This document shows, piece by piece, positions 22,540 through 33,619 of a DNA stretch of 64,000 bases. The stretch covers positions 1,397,561,363 to 1,397,625,362 of the forward strand of contig OY856410.1 in the NCBI GenBank assembly GCA_963693085.1, given 5' to 3'. Positions within the stretch are counted from its first letter, which is position 1, and the number at the start of each line of letters is the position of its first letter. A program made the translations under genes and the position numbers. A model generated the notes under the pieces. That model ran no database searches. It was not told the DNA's origin and was given only the letters and a program-made list of their open reading frames with translations. This stretch comes from Alisma plantago-aquatica (lineage: Eukaryota > Streptophyta > Magnoliopsida > Alismatales > Alismataceae).

Positions 22540-24222
22540 CTAATCCCGCTCCCGGCCTCCATTGTCCCACTCTTCGGCCAAGAAAGGATCATGGCCTTCC
22601 GAGTGCCTCCTACGATGCCCAGCTTTGCTATTAACCATGCACCAACTCCTGGATGACGCATGCATATCCAAGTCCTTGCGACGTGAACTATGCATATCCT
22701 CCATTGAAGGAATAAAATCCTCAAGACACTGACGACGCAGCAGCCTCCTGTTGCCTTCATCATCAAGGACAACTCTGTGGATTCGGTTGTGATCCATCAA
22801 CTGCATATCTGTTTCAGGGGGAGACTCTAGGGCTTCATGCACCAATTCCTTCTCCACTGCTATATCATCAGAAGAAGCTCGCTTATGGTTATCTTTCAAA
22901 GAATTATCAACATCAGCAAGACGAACGGCAAACGCTTCCATCGGAATGTTTAGCTCATCACCAATCTTCGTGCGAGAGAATAGATTCGATCCTGGTGTCC
23001 CTCGAGCAACTATATGAAGTTGTACATTAGATCTTCTATTTCCGTACGTCAGCGAGACAAACTGCGGGATATCCTCATTGAACGCCTCCACTAGCACAAG
23101 AATACCAGAGATATCATCAGGATTGCGTATCCAGCCAGAGACAACAACGAGCTTTCCAAAGCTATTGACAATTCTGTCTATCGCATCATCATCACGGCAC
23201 ACAATCGGTAGGTCCGTGATCCAAAACCATGTTGCTTGCTTCTGCGAGCAGGGTTCACCATCCGTCAGAGAAGAGAGACTAATATCTGAGCCATTGAACA
23301 CGAAGGATGAGTCCACGTGGGCTTTGCGAGCATCCTCCTTACAAGCAAAGAAAGCCACCGCTTTCCTCTTCGAGTGTCGATAAATGTGAGCAGCATGCGG
23401 CCATCTTGTTCTGAGCGCAGGACATAGCTCCTCCCAAGACGTGCACGACGGCCATGTAATCTCCAAGGCTCTTTCTAACGCCTGTGCTTTGCTTTTTCTC
23501 TCATCCGTGTCAGGACCCAAATCCACAACAATACGTTTGGGGGTGTGCATTGGACCACTTCGGGCAGGGACAGAAGGACTCATCGCCGGGAACTCTGAGT
23601 AAGAAGTGATATCAGGCGGGGGAGGTTTCTGCTGCACCTTACATCTTCTCGCGATGTGACCTGGAGCATGACACTTATAACAGACGACGGGTCGTTGACA
23701 TTGGAATTGCCAATGTCCTTTGGAAAGACAGCGGTAGCAAGTGTCTATTGGGACATCCATCATCCCTGGCCGACGGGGCGATGGTCTATTCATCTGAACC
23801 ATCGGGGACTTCCGAATATCACCGTGACCTCGGGAGTTAGGGTTCGACTTCTCCTCCGTATTGACAGCAGGTCGTCCTGTAGGGTTAGTCGAAATCGCAG
23901 TAGCCTGAGGAACCTGATCACGGTTCTGCGAGAAGGAGTCATCCGTGCAAGGGACGACGACCAACGTCTCTTGGTCTGCAGCGAGGCTACCATCCGCCGG
24001 CTCAATCACGTCTGGGTTGGTCGAGACAGCATCCTGTTGATCAACACCATCGCCTTGACGGTGCGAAGGGGAGCCGACGACATTCCGGACATCCTGGATG
24101 ATCTCCTCAACCGGAGTAGCAAGTGCCGCAAAGCCTTGCCTCCTTTCATGGACCGCCTGCTGGGCCCTCATAGCCTGGGCGCTTTGTCTCGTAATCCGCC
24201 TAGTGAACGGGGAGGGCAACAT
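22540..24222 (-). CDS. L1 ORF1: CCHC zinc-knuckle RNA-binding protein
   Basis: The open frame reaches back to a TTG at 24315. The first ATG is at 24222 (MLPSPFTRRI), giving 560 residues. Two zinc knuckles, CYRCLSKGHWQFQC and CYKCHAPGHIARRC, lie near residues 160-195. They are followed by a region like the DUF4283 fold of plant L1 ORF1 (WFWITDLPIVCRDDDAI and the following strand-rich stretch, about 230-400). The protein would bind L1 RNA and form the ribonucleoprotein with ORF2. ORF2 starts 36 bases after the stop, so ORF2 is probably reached by re-initiation. If the TTG is the real start, the N-terminus is 31 residues longer. Confidence 0.88.
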   Translation of the reverse strand: MLPSPFTRRITRQSAQAMRAQQAVHERRQGFAALATPVEEIIQDVRNVVGSPSHRQGDGVDQQDAVSTNPDVIEPADGSLAADQETLVVVPCTDDSFSQNRDQVPQATAISTNPTGRPAVNTEEKSNPNSRGHGDIRKSPMVQMNRPSPRRPGMMDVPIDTCYRCLSKGHWQFQCQRPVVCYKCHAPGHIARRCKVQQKPPPPDITSYSEFPAMSPSVPARSGPMHTPKRIVVDLGPDTDERKSKAQALERALEITWPSCTSWEELCPALRTRWPHAAHIYRHSKRKAVAFFACKEDARKAHVDSSFVFNGSDISLSSLTDGEPCSQKQATWFWITDLPIVCRDDDAIDRIVNSFGKLVVVSGWIRNPDDISGILVLVEAFNEDIPQFVSLTYGNRRSNVQLHIVARGTPGSNLFSRTKIGDELNIPMEAFAVRLADVDNSLKDNHKRASSDDIAVEKELVHEALESPPETDMQLMDHNRIHRVVLDDEGNRRLLRRQCLEDFIPSMEDMHSSRRKDLDMHASSRSWCMVNSKAGHRRRHSEGHDPFLAEEWDNGGRERD

Positions 24223-24333
24223 GGGGATCCGAGGAGGTGGCCCCCGGTAGGCGGGGTGCCTATCCGAGGTGGGGAAGACGGCGCCGCCGGCAACCCTAGC
24301 AGACCGTCCCGGCAACCCTCAAAAAGGCAAAAA

Positions 24334-24607
24334 AATTTCTCTATGATAAATTTCAAATTATATCATACTAAAACTATTAACCCCAAATCAGGGTTTCCAA
24401 GTTCATTATAGCATATTCAGGTGTATAAAAACCTAAATCAAAATATCATCATATTTTTAGATTTAATCCTCCTTCTTATTGTAAACAGGTTACCACAACT
24501 TAAAATAACCTATTTCAAACATTAAATCTGATTTTCCATCACAATTAGGGTTTTATCATGGCTAAATACCTTAACATGGGTAATTTATGCACTTTTTGAA
24601 CTACATT
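24334..24607 (-). repeat. Chromovirus B 3' LTR, second block
   Basis: It continues the B LTR beyond L1 copy 1 and corresponds to 35390 down to about 35110, at roughly 9% divergence by eye. It stops near 24607 where the end of an Athila LTR is joined (GAGAG next to TGAATGTAGTTC on the minus strand). The missing first half of this LTR is found at 52234-53712 and ends at the equivalent point. Confidence 0.8.
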
Positions 24608-26204
24608 CACTCTCCTTCCTTCGAGACTTGTGCGGCTGAGTAGAACATGATACTTCTCTTTGGGTCACCTTTTCTTAGGTATAGGTATCACTTACGACCA
24701 CCAAAAGATCGCAGATGTTCGATCGTGGAAATTCTGGATGAAATCTTGATCTAACGGCGTCGATACCATCGATGGGTTGTCGATTCTATCGACCCCTTAG
24801 GGTGCACTTCTTTCACTTCAAAACTAAGATCAACCTGATGACTTCTCAATACTATCGATGAGATCGTCGATAGTATCGACCTAGATGCTTTCCCTCTGCC
24901 TTGGTTACTGTTGCCATGTCGATAGTATCGACGGACCTGTCGATGGAATTGACATTTTCTGGAATAGAAAGTACCTGAAACAGAGAGAAAAACATAAGTC
25001 AATCCATGAAATTTAGTAATTCATTCAAAATAGGATAAAATAAGATAAATTTGATGCATACAATTATTATAGGCTAAAGGAATTGAATCATTTTTTTTGG
25101 TCGGCCAAAACTCTTGTTGCTTTTTTTTCATTTTTGTAAAAAGTCAGTACAAAAAACATGTTGATTCCCAAACAAGAATCAAAAAGAAAAGAAAGAAACT
25201 ATCTATACAAGAAGCATGCACTTAAACCCCCAACAGAGAAAATAGGAGAATAGAAGCATTGCCCAGGCCAAGCAACTTCAAAGTAGCCTCCAACACAAAA
25301 AGCTTGGAAAAGAAGCATAAGATTTCCACCAAGAAAAAATACCATCACCAGATGGGGGATCTGACGACCCTCCCATCTGTGCCTCTATAGGAGCAAGGGG
25401 AAAGCACATCCACGATATCATCTTCTATGAACAGCAAAAGTCCATCAACCTCAGAACAGGAAAGCCAGCAGATCCGCAAAAAAGATATCAAAACGTCTGC
25501 AGCAACATCAAGTCTAGAAACCCTCTTCAAGAGAAAAAAAAACCCAGCAACAACGAAACTGGACTTTATATATCGTCAGCAACACAAAACATTCCTCAAG
25601 GAACATCCAAAGGCAAAACAAGATCAGGAGCAACAAAAAAGAAGAAGCTTTCCATTGCAACAGCAGCAGCAAAACATGCACTATGGAGAACTCTGCCACT
25701 CCCGAAGGATAAGTTCACCCATCCATAGGCACCAGAACAACAGCTATGCCAACACCACAATAGGGAAAAAGAAGTCTCAGGGAGAAGGGAGCGTCGACAC
25801 TCCAAGGAGTGGGGACTCGACCTTCACCCTAAGAGCCAGGACAAAAGAACAAGTATCTAAACAGCATCAAACAGAAGCTCCAAAGCGCAAATCAACAAGG
25901 AAACTCAGCTATATTATAGCAGCAACAGAAGGATATACGTAGCAGAGCAAAAGAAGAAGAACACCTCCAAAAAACAACCACGCCACCTTAAAAGAAGCCT
26001 CGCCAGCCAACCAACCTATAGAGAGCTTTGCCACTCCCGTGGGATAAGCTCATCCACTATAGGCAAGCCACCCGAAGAGAAACTCCAGCATCGTCAAAGG
26101 GAGGAAAAACAAGAACAAACAACCGCTCCAAACAGCCAACTTCAACAGCAAAGCAGCAGAAAAAGATAAGCAACTAAGGCTCAAACATCAAGGAACAACA
26201 GACT

Positions 26205-29200
26205 TCAGAGGTCAGCAATGAGGCCAAAGTAATCGCCTTTGATTCTATCCCACATGCTCCTTACAGATAGAAAAGAGCCTTCGTGACTTCTTCTGTTCCT
26301 TTCAGCCCACAAATTGTAATGACAAAAGAAATAGAGAAACTTTGCAGGCTTCCCAAGCATCAATGCCTTATTCCAATTGTCAACATACTTCAAATTAGGC
26401 AAGTTAGCAGCTCTAGCAATCCACTCAAAAAAATTCTTGCAGAAGTCACATTCAAATAATGTATGGTTGGTATCTTCATAGGAGTTGAGACAAAGATAAC
26501 ACCTTGAAGTCACATGAATACCAATTCTTCTGAGATAGTCGTCATTAGGTAATTTATTAAGAACCGCTTTCCAAATATGACAAGAGAAGTGCCCAGGAAT
26601 CTTACTGTCCCAAATCCATTTGAAAATATTACTATAAGTACCTTTAGAACGGAAGGTATCCCAAAAAGTTCTCATAGTAGGATTAGAAACCTCCTTAAAA
26701 GTAATAAAGTCCTCTCTCCCTTGGGGAGGATTCTGGATGGATATCAAATTATAGAACTTCTTATTCATTCTATTATCCTTAATAAACCAAGTTCCATTAC
26801 GAATGATAGCATTAATATTACAAGAGCGATCCCGACCAGACTTAAGAAACCCATCTCTCCCAATGATGTCTTCAATCCACTTTCCTCCAGCAATCCAGGG
26901 GTCAGACCAAAGTCTAAAATTAGCACCATCCCCAATATGAAAACTGATATGAGGTAGCATGAGGTCCTTAACCTTGACAATCTTCCTTGAGAGGCAGGAC
27001 CAAGCAGGACTAGGAGTAGCAGACCAGAAAGAATCATTCTTAAAATATCTCTCATTGACCCATTTGACCCACAAAGTATCCTTTTTATTAGCCAAATTCC
27101 AGGAATTGGTACATAAGCAGGCAAGAGAGGTCTCTTTTGTTTTCCTGAAACCTAAACCGCCTTCACCTTTAGGAAGAGTGATCCTATCCCAAGGCACAAG
27201 GTGAAGAGTGGAATTAACTTCTGAATTGCTCCATAAGAAGTTCATGCATATGGAGTCGATGGTATTACAGACAGACATAGGAAGGGGAATAGAAGAATAC
27301 CAGTACAGATGTATAGTACTAAGAGTAGACTTAATGAGCTCACATCTCCCAGCAAAAGAAAGAACTTTGGATTTCCATCCTTCCAGCTTACCTCTAACAC
27401 GATCAATCAGGGGGGGCACAGTCAGACTTCTTGAGTTTTCCAATGAACATAGGAACCCCCAGATACTTTGAAGGAAGAGAACATTTAGAAAACCCAGTGA
27501 TAGCCAAGATATTCTCTATAGGAGCATCTTTGCTAAACAGAATAGAACTTTTGCAAACATTAGCTCTTAGGCCTGAGCAATCACCAAAGGAATCAAATAA
27601 AGCTTTAATAGTTCTAGCATTGCTCTCATTGGCCTCAGCAAAAACCATAAGGTCATCAACAAAGATAACATGGGAGACACTAAGAGAGGTAGACGCTTTG
27701 ATAGGTGTAAGCTTCTTCTCGTCAACCTCATTCTTGATCAGCTCAGTAAAACCTTGCATAACAATGACAAAAAGATAAGGAGCCAATGGGTCTCCTTGCC
27801 TAATGCCATTAGAGGGTTTGAACTTAGGGCCAGGTTCACCATTTATGAGAATCTGATAAGATGTGGACTTAAACATAGCTTCTATGAGCTTAATCCATCT
27901 AATAGGGAAATCCATCTTATAGAGAATAGAGTAAAGATGAATCCATTTCACAGAATCATAAGCTTTATTTAAGTCCACTTTGACACACATTTTGCTAACA
28001 TTATGTCTATTAAAATCATGTATAAGCTCTTTTGTAAGCATAATCACATCCTTAACACTTCTATTCTTGATAAAATCACATTGATTCAGACTAATGATGT
28101 CAGGAAGAATGAGCTGGAGCCTATTAGCCATAATCTTAGAAATCAACTTATAAGTGATGTTGTATAGAGCAATGGGACGCCAGTTCTTGAGCTCACTGTT
28201 GTCTTGACCTTTAGGAATAAGGGTGATGAAGGTATTATTAGCTTCCTGTAGCAAACTGCCATTCTTGAAAAACTCAGTAATAGCTTCACTAACATCATTC
28301 TTGATAATATGCCAGGTTTTTTTTAAGAAAAGGCCATTATAGCCATCAGGCCCAGGCGCCTTGTCTACCTTCAAAGTGTCAATAAGATCATCAATATCCT
28401 TCTGAGTAACAGGAGCCATAAGAATAGTTTCATGAGCCTCCGAGATTTTTGCTCCCCTCCACTCTCCTTGAAAAACACCATGCAAACTATTATTGTTAAA
28501 CAGATTTTTGTAATAATCATAAATGGACGTTTGAATAGCACTAGGATCAGAAGTTACAGACTCGTTGATCTTGAGCGAAAGAAGGTTGTTTCTTTGTCTT
28601 CTGGTTTTCATAGATAAGTAAAACAAATTTGAATTACTGTCCCCCTCCTTGAGCCACTGAACACGGGATTTTTGTTTGAGTAAACGCTCTTCCTTCAAGG
28701 AAGCTTCCTTAGCTAGCTTTCTAGCATCAATAGCATCCTTTAAAAGATTCTGATCAAAAGGATTTGCATCAGCCTGTTCCTGTAACCATAGAGCATGCTG
28801 TCTTTTCCTATTCGCATCGCTGATATAATTGCACAAGGTGTTCTTATTCCAATTGATCAATTTGCTTTTGAGGATTTGGAACTTTCTGTAAACTCTAAAC
28901 ATAGCATACCCATCAATACTAGCATTCCAAGCTTCTTCAACAATATTAAGAAAATCTTGCTCTGAAGCCCAGTTGTTAATGAATCTAAACGGTGATTTGA
29001 TGTGGCGAATGTTTCCAATCACAAGGCTGAGAATTTTGTGATCACTAACAATATTGGAGATGACATTACCAGAAAAATCTGGACAGGAATTGAAAGCACT
29101 AGCATTGTACAGAATCCTATCAATCTTTGTAGCAATATGCTTCTCACCAGGTTGATGGTTATCCCAAGTGAATTGAGGCCCCTTTAGATCAAGATCGAAA

Positions 29201-29715
29201 ATATTATTATCAAGCAAGCAGTTGTTGAAATCCCACATCGACTTAGTAGACGGAGGACAATCTCCAATCTTCTCATATTCTTTGCGTACAACATTATAAT
29301 CTCCAATAATGAACCAAGGGGAAGTAACAGTGGAGCTAATATCATGAATAGAGTTCCATAGCTTTTCTCTATCGTAGTCATCATTATGCCCATAGACGGC
29401 AGTAAGAGTAAAGTTGAAATTCTCGGAGAAAACCTCACAATGAATCACTTGGTCAGTCTCTAGAATTTTTCTCACAGAACAGACATTAGAATCCCACAAA
29501 AGAAATATTCTACCAAGAGGATGAGACTCTAAGTTGGTGTAGAAATCAAACAGGGGAAAATGCCTTCTCATAAACAAATTAACCTTCTTCCTTCTAATCG
29601 TGGTTTCTATGAGGATGATGATGTGACCTTTCACCCTCCTCAATTCCTCCTAGACATCAGCGATCTTGTTGCTAATACCTCTGACAATCCAGGAGGTGAC
29701 TTGAAAAGAACTCAT
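26205..29715 (-). pseudogene. L1 copy 2 ORF2 (EN-RT-zf-RVT), broken
   Basis: The likely start is the ATG at 29715 (MSSFQVTSWIVRGI), but an in-frame TAG follows after 21 codons. The main frame then runs 29643-27403 and shifts to 27443-26205. Endonuclease (FIIGDYNVVR, VSDHKIL), RT (NKAYDSVKW, FVDDLMVFAE near residue 682) and a zf-RVT end (CYLCLNSYEDTNHTLFEC) are recognisable. The endonuclease Asn expected in WNVRG reads Ile (WIVRG), and YADD reads FVDD. Total length is about 1,170 codons. With the stop, the frameshift near 27420 and the Asn loss it cannot encode an active enzyme. Confidence 0.88.
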
Positions 29716-29827
29716 GACTGCTTCTCGGCTGTTGGGCTGACAGCCTCAGCATTCGAAGGAGAAAGCAGAAAGTCTCTTGGAGCAGAAGAGAACGAAGAGC
29801 TTGCTAGCCTATCATAGATACTAACAT

Positions 29828-31103
29828 TTAGTTTAGCTTGGCACCTGGGGGACTTTTGGGCTTCTTACCTTTATTGTTCACCACAGAGAAAGAAGACGCT
29901 TGAGAACTTCCTACACTGATAGGCGAAACAGTAGGAGTAACCAGATTAGATGGTGGAGTAGAAGAACTGGGCCTTTGAGTATGATTATTTTCCATAATAA
30001 TATCTTGAAGTATAGCTTCAGTTTCAAGAGCATCATAACCAAAACCTTCATTAACTTCACGCGATAGTTTTAAGTCTTCAACTGACTCTACTTGTTGTGA
30101 CAGTCCCTTCAATCTAGCTATTTCTGCTTCATCCTCTATTTCCTCTACTATGTACACAGGTTCTTCTTCATGTACAGCAACCTGATTGGGAGTAGGAATA
30201 TCAAATACGCTTCTTTTCAACCCAATGTTTCTTCTGAACACCACCGGCATGACCTACAGAGGACCCTGCCTTCAGCACTGGGGTAATAACGCAATTGTCG
30301 TGTCCTAGGAATCCACATTGAGAACACTTGAAAGGAATCCACTCATATCTAATATCAATAAAACATTCTTCCCCTTCATCACTTATCAGGGATATTTTAC
30401 TTGGGAATTCTACAAAATAGCTCATCATCACTTGAATACGAGCATAATCTATGCGCTTCAAACATCTAGTATTCTCATCCATCTTCAACGGTCTTCCGAT
30501 ATAAGACCCAATTCTCTCAAAAAAACTAGGATCCCACATTTCTAATGGCAAGTTATAAATTCTGATCCAAACTGGTACCTCAGAAAGAATCGTCTTCTTT
30601 TGTTCATCACCCGACTTCCATCTCTTCAGAATCACAGGTTTGCTCAAAACATACCAATCACCTTTCAACACAAGATCCAGATCACTCTGTCTATCAAATC
30701 TGACTAGAAAGAATCCGTCATTCCTATCGAAAATTTCAAAGGATCCTCTCGTGCACCAGGTATCAGCGAAGTGTTTAAGCAGAGTTGGGATGTGGGGTTT
30801 GAAATCAATCACGTAACCCATCAAACACTTACTCCAACGTTCAGCATTCCTGATGGCCTCTTGTTTCGGGTATACTATCTTGCCATCACTAATGGATATT
30901 TCCTTCAGGTTCAGAGCGGATGGCCCCCCAAAATATAAACCAGCCAAATCTTCCCATTTCTTCGGTATCCGAGAAGAATGTGTATCCTGGTCTGCAGTCG
31001 GCCTTGAAAGAGATTGAGCATCAACTACTCGAACTGAAGCATCACCTCTCATGAGATCTGTCTGGTCAGGAGGATGGCGAAGCACCGTCACCGTTGTAGT
31101 CAT
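29828..31103 (-). pseudogene. L1 copy 2 ORF1 (DUF4283 plus CCHC), frameshifted
   Basis: The frame opens at ATG 31103 (MTTTVTVLRHPP) and runs to 30201. It continues in another frame at 30250-29828, so one indel lies near 30201-30250. A DUF4283-like domain spans about residues 80-250 (WYVLSKPVILKRWKSG, VPVWIRIYNLPLEMW), followed by the knuckle CSQCGFLGHDNC near 257. This domain order is the reverse of L1 copy 1, where the knuckles come first. The product would be the RNA-binding partner of ORF2. Confidence 0.85.
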
Positions 31104-31267
31104 CTTCTAGCTCAGAAGAGGGGTCGCTCACTCTCAGGTCAAGTCTCAGGGGAGGGGTCGCCGCCGCTCCGCTCTGAATCATGCCATTATAGTCACAAAG
31201 ATGACAAACGAACGCATAAAACAAGTACGAAATTAGCCTATAAATGCGACTCAAAAACCCTGCATCA

Positions 31268-32965
31268 CAAACCAATGAGTTATGTACAAGGTAGAAAACA
31301 ACTAAAAAACTCTAAGTGAAACCCATTGTTTGCGAGACATCAAGGACCATCATTTGACATGAAAGCAAGACCTAAAGATTCCTATACCAAAGGAAGGTCA
31401 TGCTCAAGGTTTATAGAACATCCAATAAGATAAACCATCCACAAACTAGCACTTAATCTCAAACCCTAGGCAAAGATGCTACCTTTCTACTTAGAACTTA
31501 GTTATAGAGTAAGATCTAGCACATGCAAGCTATAAGTAAGCAATAAACATGAAGAAAGTTATATACCTTGCCTCTAGGAAGAAGAAGAAGCTCCAAACAG
31601 CAAGTTAGCTCTAGCAAGAGAGAAAGAAAACCCTAAATTAAGCTCTCCACACAGCCAAGCAAGCTACTTCAAGAAAAAGAGCAAACCCTAGGTCAAGGAA
31701 GCAAGAAGGAGATTTCTTTAGGTTCTAGAGAATGATCCACCATGAAAAACCATGTCAAAGACCAAAATGAAGGAAGATGAGAGACCCCTGACCTTGCTTA
31801 CATTATTGAACATACTTAACTGTCATAATTGAATGTTTAGAACCTTAATTTAACCGTGTGATATGTTTTGAATCATAAGACAAGATTAAGTTTCAAGTTT
31901 GGTTCAATTTGAACACTATTTGTGCATGTTATGCAATTTTATGCACATGTTGAACTTTTCTACAATTTACCCAATTGGGAGGTTTCTCTTGCAATTTATC
32001 ACTTTCATTATGATCTTTGGATATTCTCTCATCATTCTTGAGCTTGCTGAGCCATGGGGATCCTAGTTGAACCTTGGTTTGGAGGTGTTTTCCTCAAGGG
32101 TATTTTAGGGTTTACCCCTTTATGGATGAGCTACCTTTAGGAGCTATCAACCAATGATTTATTTGATTGGCTTGGAAATTAGAAAAAAGAGAGGTAAGCA
32201 AGTGTCTATGGATGTTGGGGGATATTCTTGTGTGGCTACTTGTATATCCTTAATAGTAGAAGGCAATGGATGCATGGAGAGCTTTTTAGACACCTCATGC
32301 TTTTTCTCTCCCTTATCCTAGATCTTTATATATCTATTTTTGAGCTCTCAAACAAAAGTTTTTCTTTTCACCACTTCCCTCCTGATAAGAACTTTATTCC
32401 CTATCTATTTATCTATGGAGAACCTATCCAAGGTAGAATAATAAGGCAAATTTCTTGGTGGAAGATCCTAGGGTTTTGTTTTGCTCTCTTTTAGGGTTTA
32501 AAAAGCTTCCTTCTAGTGATCTTGACCTAAATGAGTAAGAATCTCCTTCCTTCCTCCATTTCTTTCTCATCCTTCCTCCTACCTTTCTCCAGGTTGGAAC
32601 CTTGTTGTTCCATGGTAGAAATTGTTGTAAATCTCTAAAACCCTACCTTTCTTGCTCCTTATGCTTAGGGTTTGCTCATTTGATGAAGAAAGGTGCTAGA
32701 TGGATGAGTTCACATCTTATGCTTGGATTTTCTACCCTACCTACTCATGTTTTCATCTATTTGGGAGTTTATCTTCTAATTAGAGGCAAGTTTTATAACT
32801 TGCTCCACATTTATTGCTTACCATAAGCTTGCTAGCTCATGTTCTTGCTTTTAAATGATGATCCATACACTAAAAAGCTAGGCTTGACTTGGATTTAAAT
32901 TTTTATAATGTTCCTTATTCTGATTTCAGTTCTAGAAAAAAATTATGGAGATAAGATGAATTTTC
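31268..32965. repeat. Diverged inverted-repeat (foldback-like) element
   Basis: Two arms of about 270 bp are imperfect inverted copies with a common centre near 32178. Anchors are 31530-31551 against 32807-32827 (CAATAAACAT and ATTTATTGCTTA) and 31669-31710 against 32648-32688 (AGCAAACCCTA and TAGGGTTTGCT). Identity is roughly 70% by eye. The 860-bp centre has no supportable ORF; a short open frame at 32228-32494 has no recognisable family. It could be a foldback element or a Mutator-like element with long terminal repeats. I cannot find its termini or a target duplication. The X-LTR piece begins at about 32966. Confidence 0.45.
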
Positions 32966-33619
32966 AGTGACTTTGTGTAATTCTGTACCCTAAGTGCCTT
33001 CAATGACTTAGGGGGATGACGGCCAGACCAGGGGAGATGCCCATTTCCATTGCACGACAACTGGAGAGAGAGAAGAGAAGAACCAAAAGCTTCAATCGAG
33101 AAGATCCAAGCACCTCTAGAGGACGATTGTGTAACCAGAAGATAGCAGAACACACGTATGATGGAGGGGATCTTCCAGACGGGTAGAGATTCAGGGGTTA
33201 CTTTAGTTTCCAAATGTTTCCCACATTTTTCTTCTTCCTTTCCATGTATTTGTCGATGAAAACAATGCAAGGCTAAAAATCTTTATTCCTTAGGATCTGG
33301 GAGGAGCCCAGATATATACCGTAATTGATTTCTATACATTAATATCAATTTTATCTCTTTTTATTGGATATAAATCTATGAAAGTTTTGTGTTTTATTTG
33401 TTCTTGATCACCATAAATGGATTAATAGACGCTTAGTCATCTTGGGAGAGGGATTAAGGGTTGGAAAGCATAGATTTACCCGTGTACTGTGCCCTTTGTG
33501 AAAAGCGGAGTGTAAACGGGAGGAGAAACCCAAAGAATAATCATTAAAAATCTAACTAATCAACTAATAACTGTGGAAGTGGGATTGGCATTATATTAGG
33601 TAGTAAATTACACTGCAAG
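32966..33619 (+). repeat. Element X LTR, internal part (plus strand)
   Basis: It is the reverse complement of about 3075-2414 of the X LTR, from GTACCCTAAGTGCCTTC through AGGTAGTAAATTACACT. GCAAG (33615-33619) takes the place of ACGGG at the B insertion point. The part of the LTR downstream of that point is exactly the part found at 14844-17035. Confidence 0.8.

Larger units (their letters stand above)
18129..24333 (-). mobile_element. L1 copy 1: full-length LINE with both ORFs open
   Basis: A 6.2-kb non-LTR retrotransposon with ORF1 and ORF2 on the minus strand and a pure 20-base poly-A tail (T-run 18129-18148). It sits inside the B LTR. The LTR reads up to GATTAAC on the left and resumes at TATGATAAATTT on the right. 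Comparison with 35370-35400 suggests about ten target bases were lost rather than duplicated. The intact frames and clean tail mark a recent insertion. The right boundary is uncertain by about ten bases. Confidence 0.9.
25092..31174 (-). mobile_element. L1 copy 2: decayed full-length LINE
   Basis: A 6.1-kb L1 inserted in the Athila LTR with the 8-bp duplication TGAATCAT (25084-25091 and 31175-31182). The uninterrupted site is visible at 63450-63480. The minus-strand 3' end reads GGCCGACC plus A. About 1.1 kb of 3' untranslated sequence (25100-26204) contains a twice-occurring block around GCCACTCCCG (near 25694 and 26030). It belongs to a different L1 subfamily from copy 1: the ORF1 layout differs and there is no RNase H tail. 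Confidence 0.9.
24608..31267 (-). repeat. Athila-type LTR (minus), split by L1 copy 2
   Basis: On the minus strand the LTR starts TGATGCAGGGTTTTTGAG at 31267 and runs to 31175. After L1 copy 2 it continues from 25091 to about 24608. It matches 63363 to about 63910 of the plus-strand Athila LTR, including the paired TCGATA-S-TATCGA motifs, with small indels. One motif pair near 24770-24795 is absent from the other copy. The 3' part of the LTR (R/U5) is missing at the junction with B. No polypurine tract precedes 31267; the matching one is at 63362. Confidence 0.85.

Noticed and set aside
25427..25942. 171-codon plus-strand frame in the 3' part of L1 copy 2
   Set aside because: It is antisense to the 3' untranslated region, low-complexity in Gln and Lys, and without family features.
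32932..33270. 112-codon minus-strand frame
   Set aside because: It falls across the X LTR fragment and has stops at the equivalent place in the other LTR copy.
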